64,000 nucleotides of DNA from Longispora albida DSM 44784 (GTDB lineage: Bacteria; Actinomycetota; Actinomycetes; Mycobacteriales; Micromonosporaceae). Under the pieces are notes generated by a model. It did not search any database, was not told where the DNA came from, and saw only the letters and a list, made by a program, of their open reading frames with translations. Within the stretch, counting starts at the first letter, position 1, and the number at the start of each line of letters is the position of its first letter. The position numbers and the translations under genes were made by a program. The DNA lies in assembly GCF_000379825.1 (NCBI RefSeq), contig NZ_KB903833.1, positions 249,022 through 313,021 of the forward strand, read 5' to 3'. Below are positions 1 to 9,574 of the stretch, piece by piece.

Positions 1-53
1 CTCGGAGTCGGCCGCCACACCGCAGCGGTCCTCGCAGGTTTGTGACCTGGCTG

Positions 54-59
54 TACGCT
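54..59 (+). promoter_or_regulatory. Putative -10 of a leaderless promoter (TACGCT)
   Basis: TACGCT ends 5 nt before the ATG of the methyltransferase gene, and no purine-rich ribosome site lies between. Transcription would begin at or next to the start codon. It fits TAnnnT and matches eight similar sites in the window. No convincing -35 is seen. Confidence 0.4.
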
Positions 60-64
60 GCGGC

Positions 65-730
65 ATGGATGATCTTGGGAATCAGCTGACGTACTGGGAC
101 ACCGCCGGAGCCACCAAGACCTTCACCCACCCCGTCGTCCCGGCCTGGCTGGACCGCCTGGCCCCGGGCGCGCGCATCCTCGACTACGGCTGCGGGTACG
201 GCCGGGTGATGGCGGGCCTGGCCGGCCAGGGGTACACCAGCGTGCACGGCGTGGACATCTCCCCGGCCCTGATCGCCCGTGGCCGTACTCTCCACCCTGG
301 ACTGGACTTCGCCGTCCTGGAGCACCCGCCAGCCGTGCCTGCCCCGCCGGCCAGCTTCGACGCCGTCCTGCTGCTCGCCGTCCTCACCTGCGTACCGGAC
401 CCCGGCGCGCAGCAGGCCCTGGTCGCCGAGGTGAGCCGGCTCCTCGTACCCGGCGGCCTGCTCTACGTCAGTGACCTCCTGATCGCCGCCGACGAGCGCA
501 ACCGGGAGCGCTACGCCGCAGCCCCGGGCGACCTCCCGTACGGCGTCTTCACCACCGCCGACGGGGCGGTCTGCCGTCACCACGACCCGGAGGCCCTGCG
601 CGCGCTGCTGTCGGGCAACGGGTTCGACATCGCCGCCGAGCACCGGCTCGACGTCGCCACCATGAACGGCAACCGGTCCCCCGCCATCCAGTTCCTCGCC
701 CGTAGGCGGGACGGGGAGAAAGTAGGCTGA
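65..730 (+). CDS. Class I SAM-dependent methyltransferase
   Basis: A 221-residue protein with a class I methyltransferase Rossmann fold. The glycine-rich SAM loop DYGCGYGRVM is near residue 40, an acidic ribose-binding end (VHGVDIS) follows near residue 64, and a motif with a Leu-rich strand (FDAVLLLAVLTCV) lies near 100. The overall shape is that of small-molecule or ubiquinone-type methyltransferases, but the substrate cannot be read from the sequence. The ATG start has no ribosome site, while a -10-like hexamer sits 5 nt upstream, so the mRNA may be leaderless. The next gene follows after 5 nt and may be cotranscribed. Confidence 0.85.
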   Translation: MDDLGNQLTYWDTAGATKTFTHPVVPAWLDRLAPGARILDYGCGYGRVMAGLAGQGYTSVHGVDISPALIARGRTLHPGLDFAVLEHPPAVPAPPASFDAVLLLAVLTCVPDPGAQQALVAEVSRLLVPGGLLYVSDLLIAADERNRERYAAAPGDLPYGVFTTADGAVCRHHDPEALRALLSGNGFDIAAEHRLDVATMNGNRSPAIQFLARRRDGEKVG

Positions 731-735
731 CGGCC

Positions 736-933
736 ATGCAGGGAACAGTCGCCACGTGGAATCCGGAAACGCACGCCGGCACCGTGCTGCTCGACGACGG
801 CCGGGAGCTCGAATTCCCAGCCAGCGCCTTCGAAGCCTCGGGGCTGCGGCTGCTGCGGCTCGGGCAGCGCGTGACGCTCAACACCGATGAGCAGGGCGGA
901 ATTAACCGGCTAGTCATCCCGACGTTGCCTTAG
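736..933 (+). CDS. Small cold-shock-domain-like protein
   Basis: A 65-residue protein whose start (MQGTVATWNPETHAGTVLLD) resembles the first strands of cold-shock/S1-like OB folds, where G-x-V-x-x-(W/F) is followed by a G-x-I/V-x-x-D/E strand. The RNP motifs of true Csp proteins (KGFGFI, VFVH) are absent or much changed, so nucleic-acid binding is only inferred. It starts 5 nt after the methyltransferase and ends 18 nt before ppk1, suggesting a single transcription unit. Related short proteins are found upstream of ppk genes in actinobacteria (from memory, not checked). Confidence 0.65.
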   Translation: MQGTVATWNPETHAGTVLLDDGRELEFPASAFEASGLRLLRLGQRVTLNTDEQGGINRLVIPTLP

Positions 934-951
934 CCGGGTGATGATGAGCGG

Positions 952-3015
952 GTGATCAGCTCACCCGCTCTGCCCGCCGGCCGCTTCCTGAACCGGGAGC
1001 TGTCCTGGCTGGATTTCAACGCGCGGGTGCTCACCCTTGCCGAGGACCCCAGCCTGCCGCTGCTGGAGCGGGCGAAGTTCCTGGCCATCTTCGCCAGCAA
1101 CCTCGACGAGTTCTACATGGTCCGCGTCGCCGGACTCAAGCGACGCATGTCGATGGGCCTGTCCGTGCTGAGCATCGACGGCCTCACCCCGCGCGAACAG
1201 CTCGAACGGGTCGGCCGCCGGGGCAACGCCCTCGTCACGCGGCAGGCGCGCTGCCTGACCGTCGACCTGCTGCCCGCACTCGCCGCCGAGGGCATCCACA
1301 TCGTGACCTGGGCCGAGCTGGAACCTGCCGAGCAGGACCGGCTGCGCGGCTACTTCCGCGACCAGATCTTCCCGGTGCTGACCCCGCTGGCCGTGGACCC
1401 GGCACACCCGTTCCCGTACATCTCGGGGCTGTCGCTCAACCTCGCGGTGATCGTGGAGCCGCCGGGTGGCGGGCCGCAGCGGTTCGCCCGGGTCAAAGTG
1501 CCCGACAACGTGCCCCGGTTCGTCAGCGTGACCGCCGGGCGCTTCCTGCCCGTCGAGGAACTGATCGGCGCGCACCTCGACCAGCTCTTCGGCGGGATGG
1601 CCGTCGTCGAGAAACACGCGTTCCGGGTCACCCGCAACGCCGACCTCGAAGTCGAGGAGGACCGCGACGAGGACCTGCTCCAGGCGCTCGAACGGGAGCT
1701 GGCCCGGCGCAGGTTCGGCCCGCCCGTGCGGCTGGAGGTCTCCGCCGCCGTCTCCGACGACGTGCTGGAACTCCTGATCCGTGAGCTCGACATGGACGCG
1801 CACGACGTGCTGCGCGTGCCGGGACTGCTCGACCTGTCCGGGCTGTGGCAGCTCTACCACGACATCGACCGGCCAGACCTCAAGGACCGGCCGTTCGTCC
1901 CGGCCACGCATCCGCAGTTCGCGGAGGCCGAGCAGCCCAAGAGCGTGTTCGCGACGCTGCGCGAGGGCGACATTCTCGTGCACCACCCGTACCACTCGTT
2001 CTCGACCAGCGTGCAGCGGTTCATCGAGCAGGCCGCCGCCGACCCCGGCGTGCTGGCCATCAAGCAGACGCTGTACCGGACCTCCGGCGACTCGCCCATT
2101 GTGGACGCTCTCGTGGCCGCCGCGGAGGCCGGCAAGCAGGTCGTCGTGCTCGTCGAGGTCAAGGCCCGCTTCGACGAGCAGGCCAACATCGGCTGGGCGC
2201 GGACCCTGGAGCGGGCAGGCTGCCACGTCGTCTACGGGCTGGTCGGGCTCAAGACGCACTGCAAGACGGCGCTCGTCGTCCGGCAGGAGGGCAGGACGCT
2301 GCGCAGGTACTGCCACATCGGCACCGGCAACTACCACCCGAAGACCGCGCGGCTGTACGAGGACTACGGCCTGCTGACCGCAGACCCCGACGTCGGGGCC
2401 GACCTGACGGACCTGTTCAACTCGCTCACCGGCTTCTCCCGGCAGGCCGCGTACCGGCGGCTTCTCGTTGCCCCGCACGGCATCCGTTCGGGCATCCTCG
2501 ACCGGATCGCGGAACAGGCCCGGCTCGGCGAGAACGGGCTGATCCAGTTCAAGACGAACTCGATCGTCGACGAGCAGATCATCGACGCCCTGTACCTGGC
2601 GAGCGCGGCCGGCGTCCAGATCGACCTGATCGTGCGCGGGATCTGCGCGCTGCGCCCCGGCGTGCCCGGGCTGTCGGAGACCATCCGGGTCCGGTCGATC
2701 CTCGGCAGGTTCCTCGAGCACTCCCGCCTGTACCGGTTCGGCCGGGCGATCTCCGAGCCGTCTGGCAGCGCGAAGCGGCCCGAGTACTGGATCGGCTCCG
2801 CCGACCTGATGCACCGCAACCTCGACCGCCGGGTGGAGGCGATGGTGCTGGTGACGGCCGAGCACGCCCAGCAGGAGCTCGAACGCGCCCTGGAACTGGC
2901 GATGGCCGACAAGTCCTCCAGCTTCGACCTGGACGGCAGGGGCGTGTGGACCCGGCGGCTCACGGGGCTCGACCCCCAGGAGGAACTGCTCCGTTCCATC
3001 ACCGGCAAGAGCTGA
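952..3015 (+). CDS. ppk: Polyphosphate kinase 1
   Basis: A 687-residue RNA-degradosome-type polyphosphate kinase that reversibly makes polyphosphate from ATP. The N-terminal signature [13 protein letters not shown] lies at residues 11-23. The PLD-like catalytic half carries [17 protein letters not shown] and the histidine segment [13 protein letters not shown]. The His near residue 455 corresponds to the phosphorylated His of E. coli Ppk. The length is normal for PPK1. The GTG at 952 is chosen because family proteins begin shortly before the RFLNREL motif. In mycobacteria mutT1 follows ppk1, but here a terminator hairpin and hup come directly after it. Confidence 0.97.
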   Translation: MISSPALPAGRFLNRELSWLDFNARVLTLAEDPSLPLLERAKFLAIFASNLDEFYMVRVAGLKRRMSMGLSVLSIDGLTPREQLERVGRRGNALVTRQARCLTVDLLPALAAEGIHIVTWAELEPAEQDRLRGYFRDQIFPVLTPLAVDPAHPFPYISGLSLNLAVIVEPPGGGPQRFARVKVPDNVPRFVSVTAGRFLPVEELIGAHLDQLFGGMAVVEKHAFRVTRNADLEVEEDRDEDLLQALERELARRRFGPPVRLEVSAAVSDDVLELLIRELDMDAHDVLRVPGLLDLSGLWQLYHDIDRPDLKDRPFVPATHPQFAEAEQPKSVFATLREGDILVHHPYHSFSTSVQRFIEQAAADPGVLAIKQTLYRTSGDSPIVDALVAAAEAGKQVVVLVEVKARFDEQANIGWARTLERAGCHVVYGLVGLKTHCKTALVVRQEGRTLRRYCHIGTGNYHPKTARLYEDYGLLTADPDVGADLTDLFNSLTGFSRQAAYRRLLVAPHGIRSGILDRIAEQARLGENGLIQFKTNSIVDEQIIDALYLASAAGVQIDLIVRGICALRPGVPGLSETIRVRSILGRFLEHSRLYRFGRAISEPSGSAKRPEYWIGSADLMHRNLDRRVEAMVLVTAEHAQQELERALELAMADKSSSFDLDGRGVWTRRLTGLDPQEELLRSITGKS

Positions 3016-3036
3016 GCTTTCCCGGAACGCGAAAAA

Positions 3037-3071
3037 GCGATGCCCGCCTCCATCCCCCAGGCGGGCACCGC
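3037..3071 (-). terminator. Rho-independent terminator of hup
   Basis: The arms TGCCCGCCT (3041-3049) and AGGCGGGCA (3059-3067) form a 9-bp stem that extends outward by three more pairs. On the minus strand the stem is followed by CTTTTTC, so it best serves hup. It may also block ppk read-through. Confidence 0.7.
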
Positions 3072-3097
3072 TTCGTCGTACGCGCGATAGAGCAGAA

Positions 3098-3724
3098 CTA
3101 CTTCTTGGCTGCCTTCTTGGCCGGAGCCTTCTTGGCGGCCGTCTTCTTGGCGGGAGCGGCGGTGGTCTTCTTCGCCGTCGTCGTCTTCTTCGCGGCCGGC
3201 TTGGCAGCGGCGACCTTCTTCGCCGGAGCGGCCTTCGCCGTGGTCTTCTTCGCGGCCGGCTTGGCTGCGGCGACCTTCTTGGCCGGAGCGGCCTTCGCGG
3301 TCGTCTTCTTGGCCGCGGCCTTCTTCACGGCCGTCGTCGCGGCAGCGGCGGTGGTCTTCTTCGCCGCGACCTTGGTGGCGGTCTTGGTGGCGGCCTTGGT
3401 GGCCTTAGCAGCCGTGGTCTTCTTCGCGGCCTTGGCCGGAGCGGTGGCCTTGCCGGCCGCGACCTGCTCCTTGAAGTTCGCACCGGCGCGGAAGGCCGGC
3501 ACCGACGTCTTCTTCACCTTCACAGCCTCGCCGGTACGCGGGTTGCGTGCGGTACGCGCGCCACGGACCCGCTTCTCGAAGACACCGAAGCCGGTGAGCG
3601 AGACCTTCTCGCCCTTGGCGACCGCGCCCTGGATCTCGGCCAGCACCGCGTCGAGTGCCGCCGTCGCCGACTTCTTGTCCCCCAGCCGGTCGGCCAGCGC
3701 CTCGATGAGCTCCGCCTTGTTCAC
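3098..3724 (-). CDS. hup: HU-family nucleoid protein with Lys/Ala-rich tail
   Basis: A 208-residue HupB-type histone-like protein. Residues 1-90 are a full HU domain: [20 protein letters not shown], then a [21 protein letters not shown] arm with the minor-groove-intercalating Pro and the Arg-rich beta arm. From about residue 95 the protein becomes a low-complexity tail of [12 protein letters not shown] units resembling histone H1, as in mycobacterial HupB. The tail would add non-specific DNA binding and compaction, and its lysines are possible acetylation sites by analogy. It contains an exact-length 20-residue (60-bp) duplication. The ATG lies 11 nt after a GGGGG stretch on the minus strand. 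Confidence 0.95.
   Translation of the reverse strand: MNKAELIEALADRLGDKKSATAALDAVLAEIQGAVAKGEKVSLTGFGVFEKRVRGARTARNPRTGEAVKVKKTSVPAFRAGANFKEQVAAGKATAPAKAAKKTTAAKATKAATKTATKVAAKKTTAAAATTAVKKAAAKKTTAKAAPAKKVAAAKPAAKKTTAKAAPAKKVAAAKPAAKKTTTAKKTTAAPAKKTAAKKAPAKKAAKK
3191..3310. repeat. Two tandem 60-bp units in the hup tail
   Basis: 3191-3250 and 3251-3310 are near-identical 60-mers, differing at about five mainly synonymous positions. Each encodes a 20-residue Lys/Ala-rich unit in frame, so changes in copy number would alter tail length without a frameshift. Confidence 0.85.
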
Positions 3725-3809
3725 GATTCCCCCTCAAAAGTTCCAACGTGGTAACGCTGTTGTCATTCTGCGCGCACGTTAGGCCGGTTTGGGCCGAGAT
3801 ACAAATACC

Positions 3810-3849
3810 GGTTCGAAGAAATTCCTTGTGTCGTAACAGATTTCGAACC
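3810..3849. promoter_or_regulatory. Inverted repeat GGTTCGAA/TTCGAACC upstream of hup
   Basis: An 8-bp perfect inverted repeat (3810-3817 and 3842-3849) with a 24-nt spacer, about 90-125 nt upstream of the hup ATG. The 305-nt gap between hup and leuD otherwise holds only the leuCD terminator and a weaker CTTGTGG/CCACAAG pair. It may be an operator or a nucleoid-protein site for hup; no regulator is identified. Confidence 0.35.
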
Positions 3850-3917
3850 TGGCACTTGTGGGGGAAAGCACCGGAATGCGTTGTGCCACAAGGGTTTCCG
3901 GCTCTTTCGGAGCATAG

Positions 3918-3949
3918 GAAACCCGGCCGGTGATCAGCACCGGCCGGGT
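3918..3949 (-). terminator. Terminator of the leuCD operon
   Basis: The arms ACCCGGCCGGTG (3921-3932) and CACCGGCCGGGT (3938-3949) make a 12-bp perfect stem with a 5-nt loop. On the minus strand a short TTTCC follows. It lies about 80 nt past the leuD stop. Confidence 0.7.
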
Positions 3950-4029
3950 GGGCACGCGTGGCGGAGAACACTCCTATTGGGGCAGCCGCCCAGGTCAGCA
4001 ACCCTGGGTCGTTACTTGCCCGCCCCGTT

Positions 4030-4620
4030 CTACTGGGTCACCGGAAGCCAGGCGGGGCGGCGGGTTTCGAAGCCGGCGATCGCGTCGGCGTGCCGGAGGG
4101 TGAGCCCGATGTCGTCGAGCCCCTCCATCAGCCGCCACCGGCTGAACTCGTCGACAGGGAAGGGCCGGATCCGGCCGGAGTAGCGGACTTCGCGGGCCGC
4201 GAGATCCACCGTGACGGCGAGCGCGGGATCCTCCTCAGTCATCGTCCACAGCTCCTCGATGACCGGCTGCGGCAGCTCGACCGGCAGCAGCCCGCCCTTG
4301 AGCGCGTTGCCACGGAAGATGTCGCCGAAACGCGGTGCCAGCACGGCTTTGAACCCGTGGTCGAGCAGCGCCCAGACCGCGTGCTCCCGCGAGGAACCGG
4401 TGCCGAACTCCGGCCCGGCGACCAGGATGCTGGCGCCGGCGTGCTCCGGCCTGTTCAGCACGAAGTCCGGTTCGTTCGCACGCCAGGCCGAGAACAGGCC
4501 GTCGGCGAAGCCGGTCCTGGTGACCCGCTTCAGGTACACGGCGGGGATGATCTGGTCGGTATCCACGTTGGAGCGCCGCAGCGGGGCAGCCGTGCCGGTG
4601 TGCTCGGTGAACTTCTCCAT
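4030..4620 (-). CDS. leuD: 3-isopropylmalate dehydratase small subunit
   Basis: A 196-residue LeuD that, with LeuC, isomerises 2- to 3-isopropylmalate in leucine biosynthesis. It also probably converts citramalate to 3-methylmalate, which the cimA route in this window needs. Signature segments are [15 protein letters not shown] near the N-terminus, [13 protein letters not shown] near residue 72, and [19 protein letters not shown]. The length is typical. The ATG is 7 nt after the leuC stop, so the genes form an operon read leuC then leuD. Confidence 0.96.
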   Translation of the reverse strand: MEKFTEHTGTAAPLRRSNVDTDQIIPAVYLKRVTRTGFADGLFSAWRANEPDFVLNRPEHAGASILVAGPEFGTGSSREHAVWALLDHGFKAVLAPRFGDIFRGNALKGGLLPVELPQPVIEELWTMTEEDPALAVTVDLAAREVRYSGRIRPFPVDEFSRWRLMEGLDDIGLTLRHADAIAGFETRRPAWLPVTQ

Positions 4621-4627
4621 TGCCGTC

Positions 4628-6031
4628 TCAGCCCTTCACGTGTACGTCTGCTGGCGCGGCCAGGTGACCGGCGATGGCCGTGGCCGCGGCGACGGCCGGG
4701 GAGACCAGGTGGGTACGGCCGCCTTTCCCTTGCCTGCCCTCGAAGTTGCGGTTCGAGGTGGAGGCCGCGCGCTCGCCGGGCTTGAGGGTGTCGGGGTTCA
4801 TGCCCAGGCACATCGAGCAGCCGGCGAACCGCCACTCCGCCCCGGCCGCCGTGAAGACCTCGCCCAGGCCCTCGGCCTCGGCGGCCAGGCGTACCCGCGC
4901 CGAGCCCGGCACCACCAGCATCCGCACGCCGTCGGCGACCTTCCGGCCGCGCAGCACGTCAGCGGCCGCGCGCAGGTCCTCGATGCGCCCGTTGGTACAC
5001 GAGCCGACGAAGACGACGTCGACGGGGATGTCGCGCAGTGGCGTACCGGCGGTCAGTCCCATGTAGGCGAGGGCCCGCTCGTCGTCGGCGTCGGCCGGCT
5101 CCGGCACGACAGAGCCGAGAGGCGCGCCCTGGCCCGGGTTCGTACCCCACGTGACGAACGGGGTCACGGCCGAGGCGTCGATCTCGACCACCGTGTCGAA
5201 CTCGGCGCCGTCGTCGGTCCGCAACGTCCGCCAGTACTCGACGGCCGCGTCGAAGTCGGCCGGGGCGTGGTCCTTGCCGCGCAGGTAGCCGAACGTGACG
5301 TCGTCCGGCGCGATCATGCCGGCCTTCGCGCCCCACTCGATCGACATGTTGCAGATGGTCATCCGGCCTTCCATCGACAGCGCCTCGATGGCTGGCCCCC
5401 GGTACTCGACGATGTGGCCACGCCCGCCGCCCGTGCCGACCTGGGCGATCAGCGCGAGGATCAGGTCCTTGGCCGTCACGCCGGGCCGCAGCTCGCCGGT
5501 CACGTTGACGGCCATCGTCTTCGGCCGGGCCTGCTGGAGGGTCTGGGTGGCCAGGACGTGCTCCACCTCGCTCGTACCGATCCCGAAGGCCAGCGCGCCG
5601 AACGCGCCGTGCGTGGCGGTGTGCGAGTCGCCGCACACGATCGTCGTACCCGGCTGGGTCAGGCCGAGCTGCGGGCCGATCACGTGCACGATGCCCTGCT
5701 CCGCGTCGCCGAGCGGGTGCAGCCGCACGCCGAACTCCGCGCAGTTCTTCCGGAGGGTCTCGATCTGGGTGGCCGAGACCGGGTCGCTGATCGTGACGAG
5801 GCTGTCGGTGGGGGTGTTGTGGTCCTCGGTGGCGATCGTGAGATCTGGCCGCCGGACCGGACGGCCTGCCATCCGCAGCCCGTCGAAGGCCTGCGGGCTG
5901 GTGACCTCGTGCAGCAGGTGCAGGTCGATGTAGAGCAGGTCCGGCTCACCCGGCGCGCTGTGCACGACGTGCGCGTCCCAGACCTTCTCCGCGAGCGTGC
6001 GGCTGCCCGCGTGCCCCTCTGTGCGCCCCAT
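4628..6031 (-). CDS. leuC: 3-isopropylmalate dehydratase large subunit
   Basis: A 467-residue aconitase-family LeuC. The [4Fe-4S] ligands are visible in [10 protein letters not shown] and [10 protein letters not shown]. The substrate motifs [21 protein letters not shown] and the N-terminal WDAHVV/DLHLLHE segment are intact. The ATG at 6031 gives the usual N-terminus ([19 protein letters not shown]) and has GGGGAG 7 nt upstream. A longer in-frame reading up to 6379 is open but runs through the divergent ndgR gene and is rejected. It is divergent from ndgR and probably controlled by it. Confidence 0.96.
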   Translation of the reverse strand: MGRTEGHAGSRTLAEKVWDAHVVHSAPGEPDLLYIDLHLLHEVTSPQAFDGLRMAGRPVRRPDLTIATEDHNTPTDSLVTISDPVSATQIETLRKNCAEFGVRLHPLGDAEQGIVHVIGPQLGLTQPGTTIVCGDSHTATHGAFGALAFGIGTSEVEHVLATQTLQQARPKTMAVNVTGELRPGVTAKDLILALIAQVGTGGGRGHIVEYRGPAIEALSMEGRMTICNMSIEWGAKAGMIAPDDVTFGYLRGKDHAPADFDAAVEYWRTLRTDDGAEFDTVVEIDASAVTPFVTWGTNPGQGAPLGSVVPEPADADDERALAYMGLTAGTPLRDIPVDVVFVGSCTNGRIEDLRAAADVLRGRKVADGVRMLVVPGSARVRLAAEAEGLGEVFTAAGAEWRFAGCSMCLGMNPDTLKPGERAASTSNRNFEGRQGKGGRTHLVSPAVAAATAIAGHLAAPADVHVKG

Positions 6032-6043
6032 ACGGCGGCTCCC

Positions 6044-6091
6044 CTGGATTCCTGGATTCCTGTTTTCCCCGCAGCGCTTTCCCGCTGCGGG
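6044..6091. promoter_or_regulatory. leuC/ndgR divergent control region
   Basis: Between the two start codons lie two tandem copies of CTGGATTC (6044-6051 and 6052-6059) and a 9-bp inverted repeat CCCGCAGCG/CGCTGCGGG (6068-6076, 6083-6091). IclR-type NdgR/LtbR proteins are known to bind such divergent leuC regions, so these are the best candidate sites. The hairpin has no T-run on either strand and is not a terminator. Confidence 0.4.
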
Positions 6092-6125
6092 TGGCCGACG
6101 CTGGACTTCCCAAAGAATGGGAGGT

Positions 6126-6836
6126 ATGTTTCGGCTTGTGGGACACAGTATCAGCGGGGTCGGCGTTCTCGACAAAGCCGTCCTGATCCTTGAGACATCC
6201 GTGGACGGCGCCAGCCTGGCCGAGCTCGTCGAGCGCACCCAGCTGCCCCGGGCCACCGCGCACCGGCTCGCCCAGGCGCTCGAGTCGCATCGCCTGCTGG
6301 TCCGCGACGCCCAGGGCCGGTGGCGGCCGGGCCCGAGACTGGCGGAGCTGGCCAACGAGGCGCCGGACGTCCTCCTCACCGCGGCCGAGCCGATCCTCGC
6401 CCTGCTCCGAGACCAGACCGGCGAGAGCGCCCAGCTCTACCTGCGCCGTGCGGACGAGCGGATCTGCGTGGCCGCGTCCGAGCGGTCCAGCGGCCTGCGC
6501 GACACGGTGCCGGTCGGCGCCGTGCTGCCGATGACGGCTGGCTCCGCCGCGCAGATCCTGCTGGCGTGGGAGCCGCCGGAGGCGATCCTGCCGCTGCTGC
6601 CCCGGGCCAAGTTCACCGCCCGCACGCTCGCCGAGGTCCGCAAGCGCGGCTGGGCGGCCAGCGTCGCCGAGCGGGAGGCCGGTGTGGCCTCGGTCTCGGC
6701 CCCGGTCCGCGACCGCACGGGACGGGTGATCGCCTCGATCAGCGTCTCCGGCCCGATCGAGCGGCTGACCCGCCGCCCCGGCGAACGGCACGCGATGGCC
6801 GTGGTCCGGGCCGGCCAGCGCCTGTCGGGCCTGTGA
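6126..6836 (+). CDS. ndgR: IclR-family regulator NdgR/LtbR
   Basis: A regulator of about 236 residues with an N-terminal winged HTH ([20 protein letters not shown]) and a C-terminal IclR effector domain ([36 protein letters not shown]). Its place divergent to leuCD is conserved in actinobacteria, where NdgR/LtbR controls leucine and other amino-acid genes. The start is uncertain. ATG 6126 is only 1 nt from GGGAGG, while GTG 6138 is 13 nt away and matches the usual [17 protein letters not shown] start of homologues. It ends with no clear terminator before the next gene. Confidence 0.9.
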   Translation: MFRLVGHSISGVGVLDKAVLILETSVDGASLAELVERTQLPRATAHRLAQALESHRLLVRDAQGRWRPGPRLAELANEAPDVLLTAAEPILALLRDQTGESAQLYLRRADERICVAASERSSGLRDTVPVGAVLPMTAGSAAQILLAWEPPEAILPLLPRAKFTARTLAEVRKRGWAASVAEREAGVASVSAPVRDRTGRVIASISVSGPIERLTRRPGERHAMAVVRAGQRLSGL

Positions 6837-7008
6837 CAGCTGACCGGAGCCACTGAGCCAAACCCCGGGGTACCTAGTGGGCAAACCTGTGCCCACCTGC
6901 GCATTTCCCGCTGTGAGTCCAGCCACGGACCGCCCTTTTGGGACAGCGGGGGTTTGACCGCGCACCCTACTCTGATCGGGCTGACCACGCTCTAGGAAGG
7001 CCGATCAG

Positions 7009-8619
7009 GTGACCGAGCAGTACCCCTCCCAGCCCCAGCCGTCCGGGCCGTACCAGCCCGGCCAGCCCGCAGAGCCCGGCCAGCAGCCATATCCGGCGGC
7101 TGGCGGCTACCAGGAATACCAGCAGCCATACCAGCAGCAGGACTACCAGCCGGGCTACCAGCCCCAGCAGGCCTACTACCAGGACCCGGCGCAGCAGGGC
7201 TACATGCCGCTGGCCACCGAGCTGGCCCCGCCGGTGAAGAAGAAGAGCAAGGCCGGCCTGATCATCGGCGGCAGCGTGGCCTTCGCCGTGCTGCTGGCCG
7301 GCGGCGCGTTCGCGACGGTGAAGCTGCTCAGCTCCCCGCTGGGCGCAGAGCCGGAGGACGTGATGCCGTCCACCGTCATGGCGTTCGCCCGGATCGACCT
7401 CGACCCGGCGCTCACCGAGCAGAAGAAGCTGTACGACCTGTCGAAGAAGTTCCCCGGCCGCAAGGGCGACCCGGACGAGCTCAAGCGGGACCTGATCGAC
7501 CACGCCGAGATCGACGGCGTCACGTTCGACGAGGACGCCAAGCCGTGGCTGGGCGACCGCATGGGCGCTGCACTGTGGACACAGGGCAAGGACAACTTCA
7601 TCCTGTACGCCTTCGCCAGCGAAGACGACAAGAAAGCCAAGTCCGCGCTGGACACGGCCCGGGCCGGCGCCAAGAAGAAGTGGGGCTACCGGCTGCACGA
7701 GGGCTACGTCCTCATCGCCGTGCCGGAGAAGTCCTCGGTCGACGGTGACCCGGCAGCCGCCTCGGCCGTGACGGCGGCCAAGCACACCAAGCTGTCGGAC
7801 AGCCAGGGTTACAAGGGTGTCGTCAGCAAGCTGCCGGACAACCAGCTCGCGATCGGCTGGGCCGACCTCGGCTCGATCTTCCAGCTGGTGAAGGACCAGT
7901 CCGGCAGCAAGGAGATCTCCGACCTGACCGGCGGCGTGGCGGTGTCCGGCCAGGTGGCACTGGGTGCGCAGGTCACCGGCGACGGCATCGAGCTGCGGGT
8001 GCAGCAGAGCGGCAAGTCCGGCTTCCAGCCGAAGCAGGACCTGGTGAAGGAGCTGGAGACCCTCCCGGCCAACTCGGCCGTCGCGCTCGCCATGCAGCCG
8101 CTCTACGACCACCCGGACTTCAAGAAGGGCTTCGACCAGGGCGTCAGCAAGGGCCTCGGCAAGGAGCTGGGCACGCTCAGCAAGGACGAGGTCGAGCAGC
8201 TGACCGGCGGCTTGAAGGAGCTGGTCAGCTCGACGCTGACCCTCTCGGTGACCGACATCGACACGGCGGCGCTGCGGCTGACCGCGATCAGCCAGTCCCC
8301 CGCTTCGGCGAAGAAACTCCGGGAAACGCTGTCCCTGCTGGAGGGTCTGGTGAAGGTCGGCGAGGACGGCGCGCAGAAGACCACTGTCACCTACGGCGCG
8401 TACAAGGGTGAGGGCGGCACGCTCGCCGAGAACGCTGTCTACCGCAAGGCGATGGCCGGCCGCCCGGCCAAGACCACGTTCGCCGCGTACGTGAATGTCG
8501 AGAAGTTCATCGAGAACAGCGACATGTCCGCCGAGGACAAGAAGGAAGCCGCGCCGTTCAAGGCCGTCGGCGTCATGGTCGGCGAGGACAGCGCCATCAT
8601 CCGCCTCGTCATCCAGTAA
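7009..8619 (+). CDS. DUF3352-family membrane-anchored protein
   Basis: A 536-residue protein. Residues 1-75 are a Gln/Pro/Tyr-rich disordered segment. A single TM helix (about 83-105, GLIIGGSVAFAVLLAGGAFATV) follows a KKKSK stop-transfer-like stretch. The large outside domain matches DUF3352 (MPSTVMAFARIDLDPALTEQKK, repeated YDH/FASEDDKKAKSAL-type segments). Function is unknown. The QPY-rich cytosolic tail resembles those of actinobacterial divisome and cell-pole proteins, but this is only a resemblance. The GTG start has AGGAAGG 8 nt upstream. Confidence 0.75.
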   Translation: MTEQYPSQPQPSGPYQPGQPAEPGQQPYPAAGGYQEYQQPYQQQDYQPGYQPQQAYYQDPAQQGYMPLATELAPPVKKKSKAGLIIGGSVAFAVLLAGGAFATVKLLSSPLGAEPEDVMPSTVMAFARIDLDPALTEQKKLYDLSKKFPGRKGDPDELKRDLIDHAEIDGVTFDEDAKPWLGDRMGAALWTQGKDNFILYAFASEDDKKAKSALDTARAGAKKKWGYRLHEGYVLIAVPEKSSVDGDPAAASAVTAAKHTKLSDSQGYKGVVSKLPDNQLAIGWADLGSIFQLVKDQSGSKEISDLTGGVAVSGQVALGAQVTGDGIELRVQQSGKSGFQPKQDLVKELETLPANSAVALAMQPLYDHPDFKKGFDQGVSKGLGKELGTLSKDEVEQLTGGLKELVSSTLTLSVTDIDTAALRLTAISQSPASAKKLRETLSLLEGLVKVGEDGAQKTTVTYGAYKGEGGTLAENAVYRKAMAGRPAKTTFAAYVNVEKFIENSDMSAEDKKEAAPFKAVGVMVGEDSAIIRLVIQ

Positions 8620-8639
8620 CACCCGCGACACTCAGGGAA

Positions 8640-8671
8640 GGGGCATCCGCCGCCGGGCGGGTGCCCCTTTT
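8640..8671 (+). terminator. Rho-independent terminator after the DUF3352 gene
   Basis: A 12-bp stem (GGGGCATCCGCC with GGCGGGTGCCCC, one T-G pair), loop GCCG, then TTTT. It lies 21 nt past the stop codon. Confidence 0.85.
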
Positions 8672-8832
8672 CCACACCCCTTTCCCGGTACCCACAAGGG
8701 GAATGCTCCACTTTCACGTTCCCCCACGTGGCTGTCCGCCGTGGCCGGACGCGGGTTCCGGAGGGGCCGCCGCGCGTAGACTGAAACCGTTTCCCCGCCT
8801 TCACTGCCCCTAACGACTCAGGAGGCAGGGTC

Positions 8833-9561
8833 ATGACCAGACTCAGGGGAAGGCTGCTGGCGGTCCTGGCCGCCGCCGGGCTGTTCGGCTCCGTCCTGAC
8901 GGCGTCTGTACTGACCGCCGGAGCCGCGGTCGCCGCGCCCAGGGCAGAGGACAACGGGGTGGCGGCCCTGTCCCCGGCCCAGATCGCCGAGCGGGCCAGA
9001 GCCGCCGTCAAGACGATCACCTCGGTGCACGTGAAGGGCGAGGTGCCCTCGGGTACGGAGAAGATCGCTCTTGATCTGAAGATCTCCGGGTCGGAGGGCG
9101 CGACGGGCACGATGACCGTGGGCGGCAACAAGGTCAGCATCCTGCGGATCGGCACCTCCGCGTACTTCCAGGGTGACCGGGCCTTCTGGGCGCAGTTCGG
9201 CGGGAACGCCGCCGCGAATCTCTTCGAGGGCAAGTGGATGCGGACCACCACCGAGGACCCGAACTTCAAGGACCTCGTGTCGCTGACCGACGCCACGCAG
9301 CTGATGGACGCTGTGCTGTCCGGGGTGTCGGCGGCCAGCAAGGGCCGGACGCAGCAGATCGACGGGCAGCCGGCGATCGAGCTGATCGGCGGGGACGGTT
9401 CGCTGTTCATCGCGACGACCGGCGAGCCATATCCGCTGCTGCTGCGGTCGAGCGCGGCAGGCGGCGGCGAGCTGGCCTTCACCGAGTACAACCAGCCGGT
9501 GACCCTGACCGCGCCGCCAGCCGACCAGGTGATCGACCTGAACCAGCTCGGCGGGAACTGA
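8833..9561 (+). CDS. Secreted LppX/LprAFG-like protein
   Basis: A 242-residue exported protein. Residues 1-35 form a signal peptide (Arg-rich start, long Ala/Leu/Val core) with likely cleavage near AVAA/PRA. There is no lipobox Cys, so it is not a lipoprotein. The mature part has the pattern of the LppX/LprAFG (DUF1396) fold: AVKTITSVHVKGEVPSG, alternating strands, a FLAMVGG-like ISGSEGATGTMTVGG turn, and a GEPYPLLLRSSA strand late. Family members carry lipids between membranes in mycobacteria, but that role here is inference. The ATG has AGGAGG at a good distance. Confidence 0.65.
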   Translation: MTRLRGRLLAVLAAAGLFGSVLTASVLTAGAAVAAPRAEDNGVAALSPAQIAERARAAVKTITSVHVKGEVPSGTEKIALDLKISGSEGATGTMTVGGNKVSILRIGTSAYFQGDRAFWAQFGGNAAANLFEGKWMRTTTEDPNFKDLVSLTDATQLMDAVLSGVSAASKGRTQQIDGQPAIELIGGDGSLFIATTGEPYPLLLRSSAAGGGELAFTEYNQPVTLTAPPADQVIDLNQLGGN

Positions 9562-9574
9562 CGCCGGATACGAG

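Noticed and set aside
961-2865. Long open frame antisense to ppk1 (634 codons)
   Set aside because: Composition is the Arg/Val/Gln/Asp-rich pattern of a GC-rich shadow frame; no motif or ribosome site, and ppk1 is certain.
3098-3400. CRISPR-like or IS-end repeats in the hup gene
   Set aside because: The repeats are in-frame Lys/Ala codons of the HU tail without spacers.
6068-6091. Terminator or leucine attenuator before leuC
   Set aside because: The hairpin has no T-run on either strand and no Leu-rich short ORF precedes it; listed as a possible operator.
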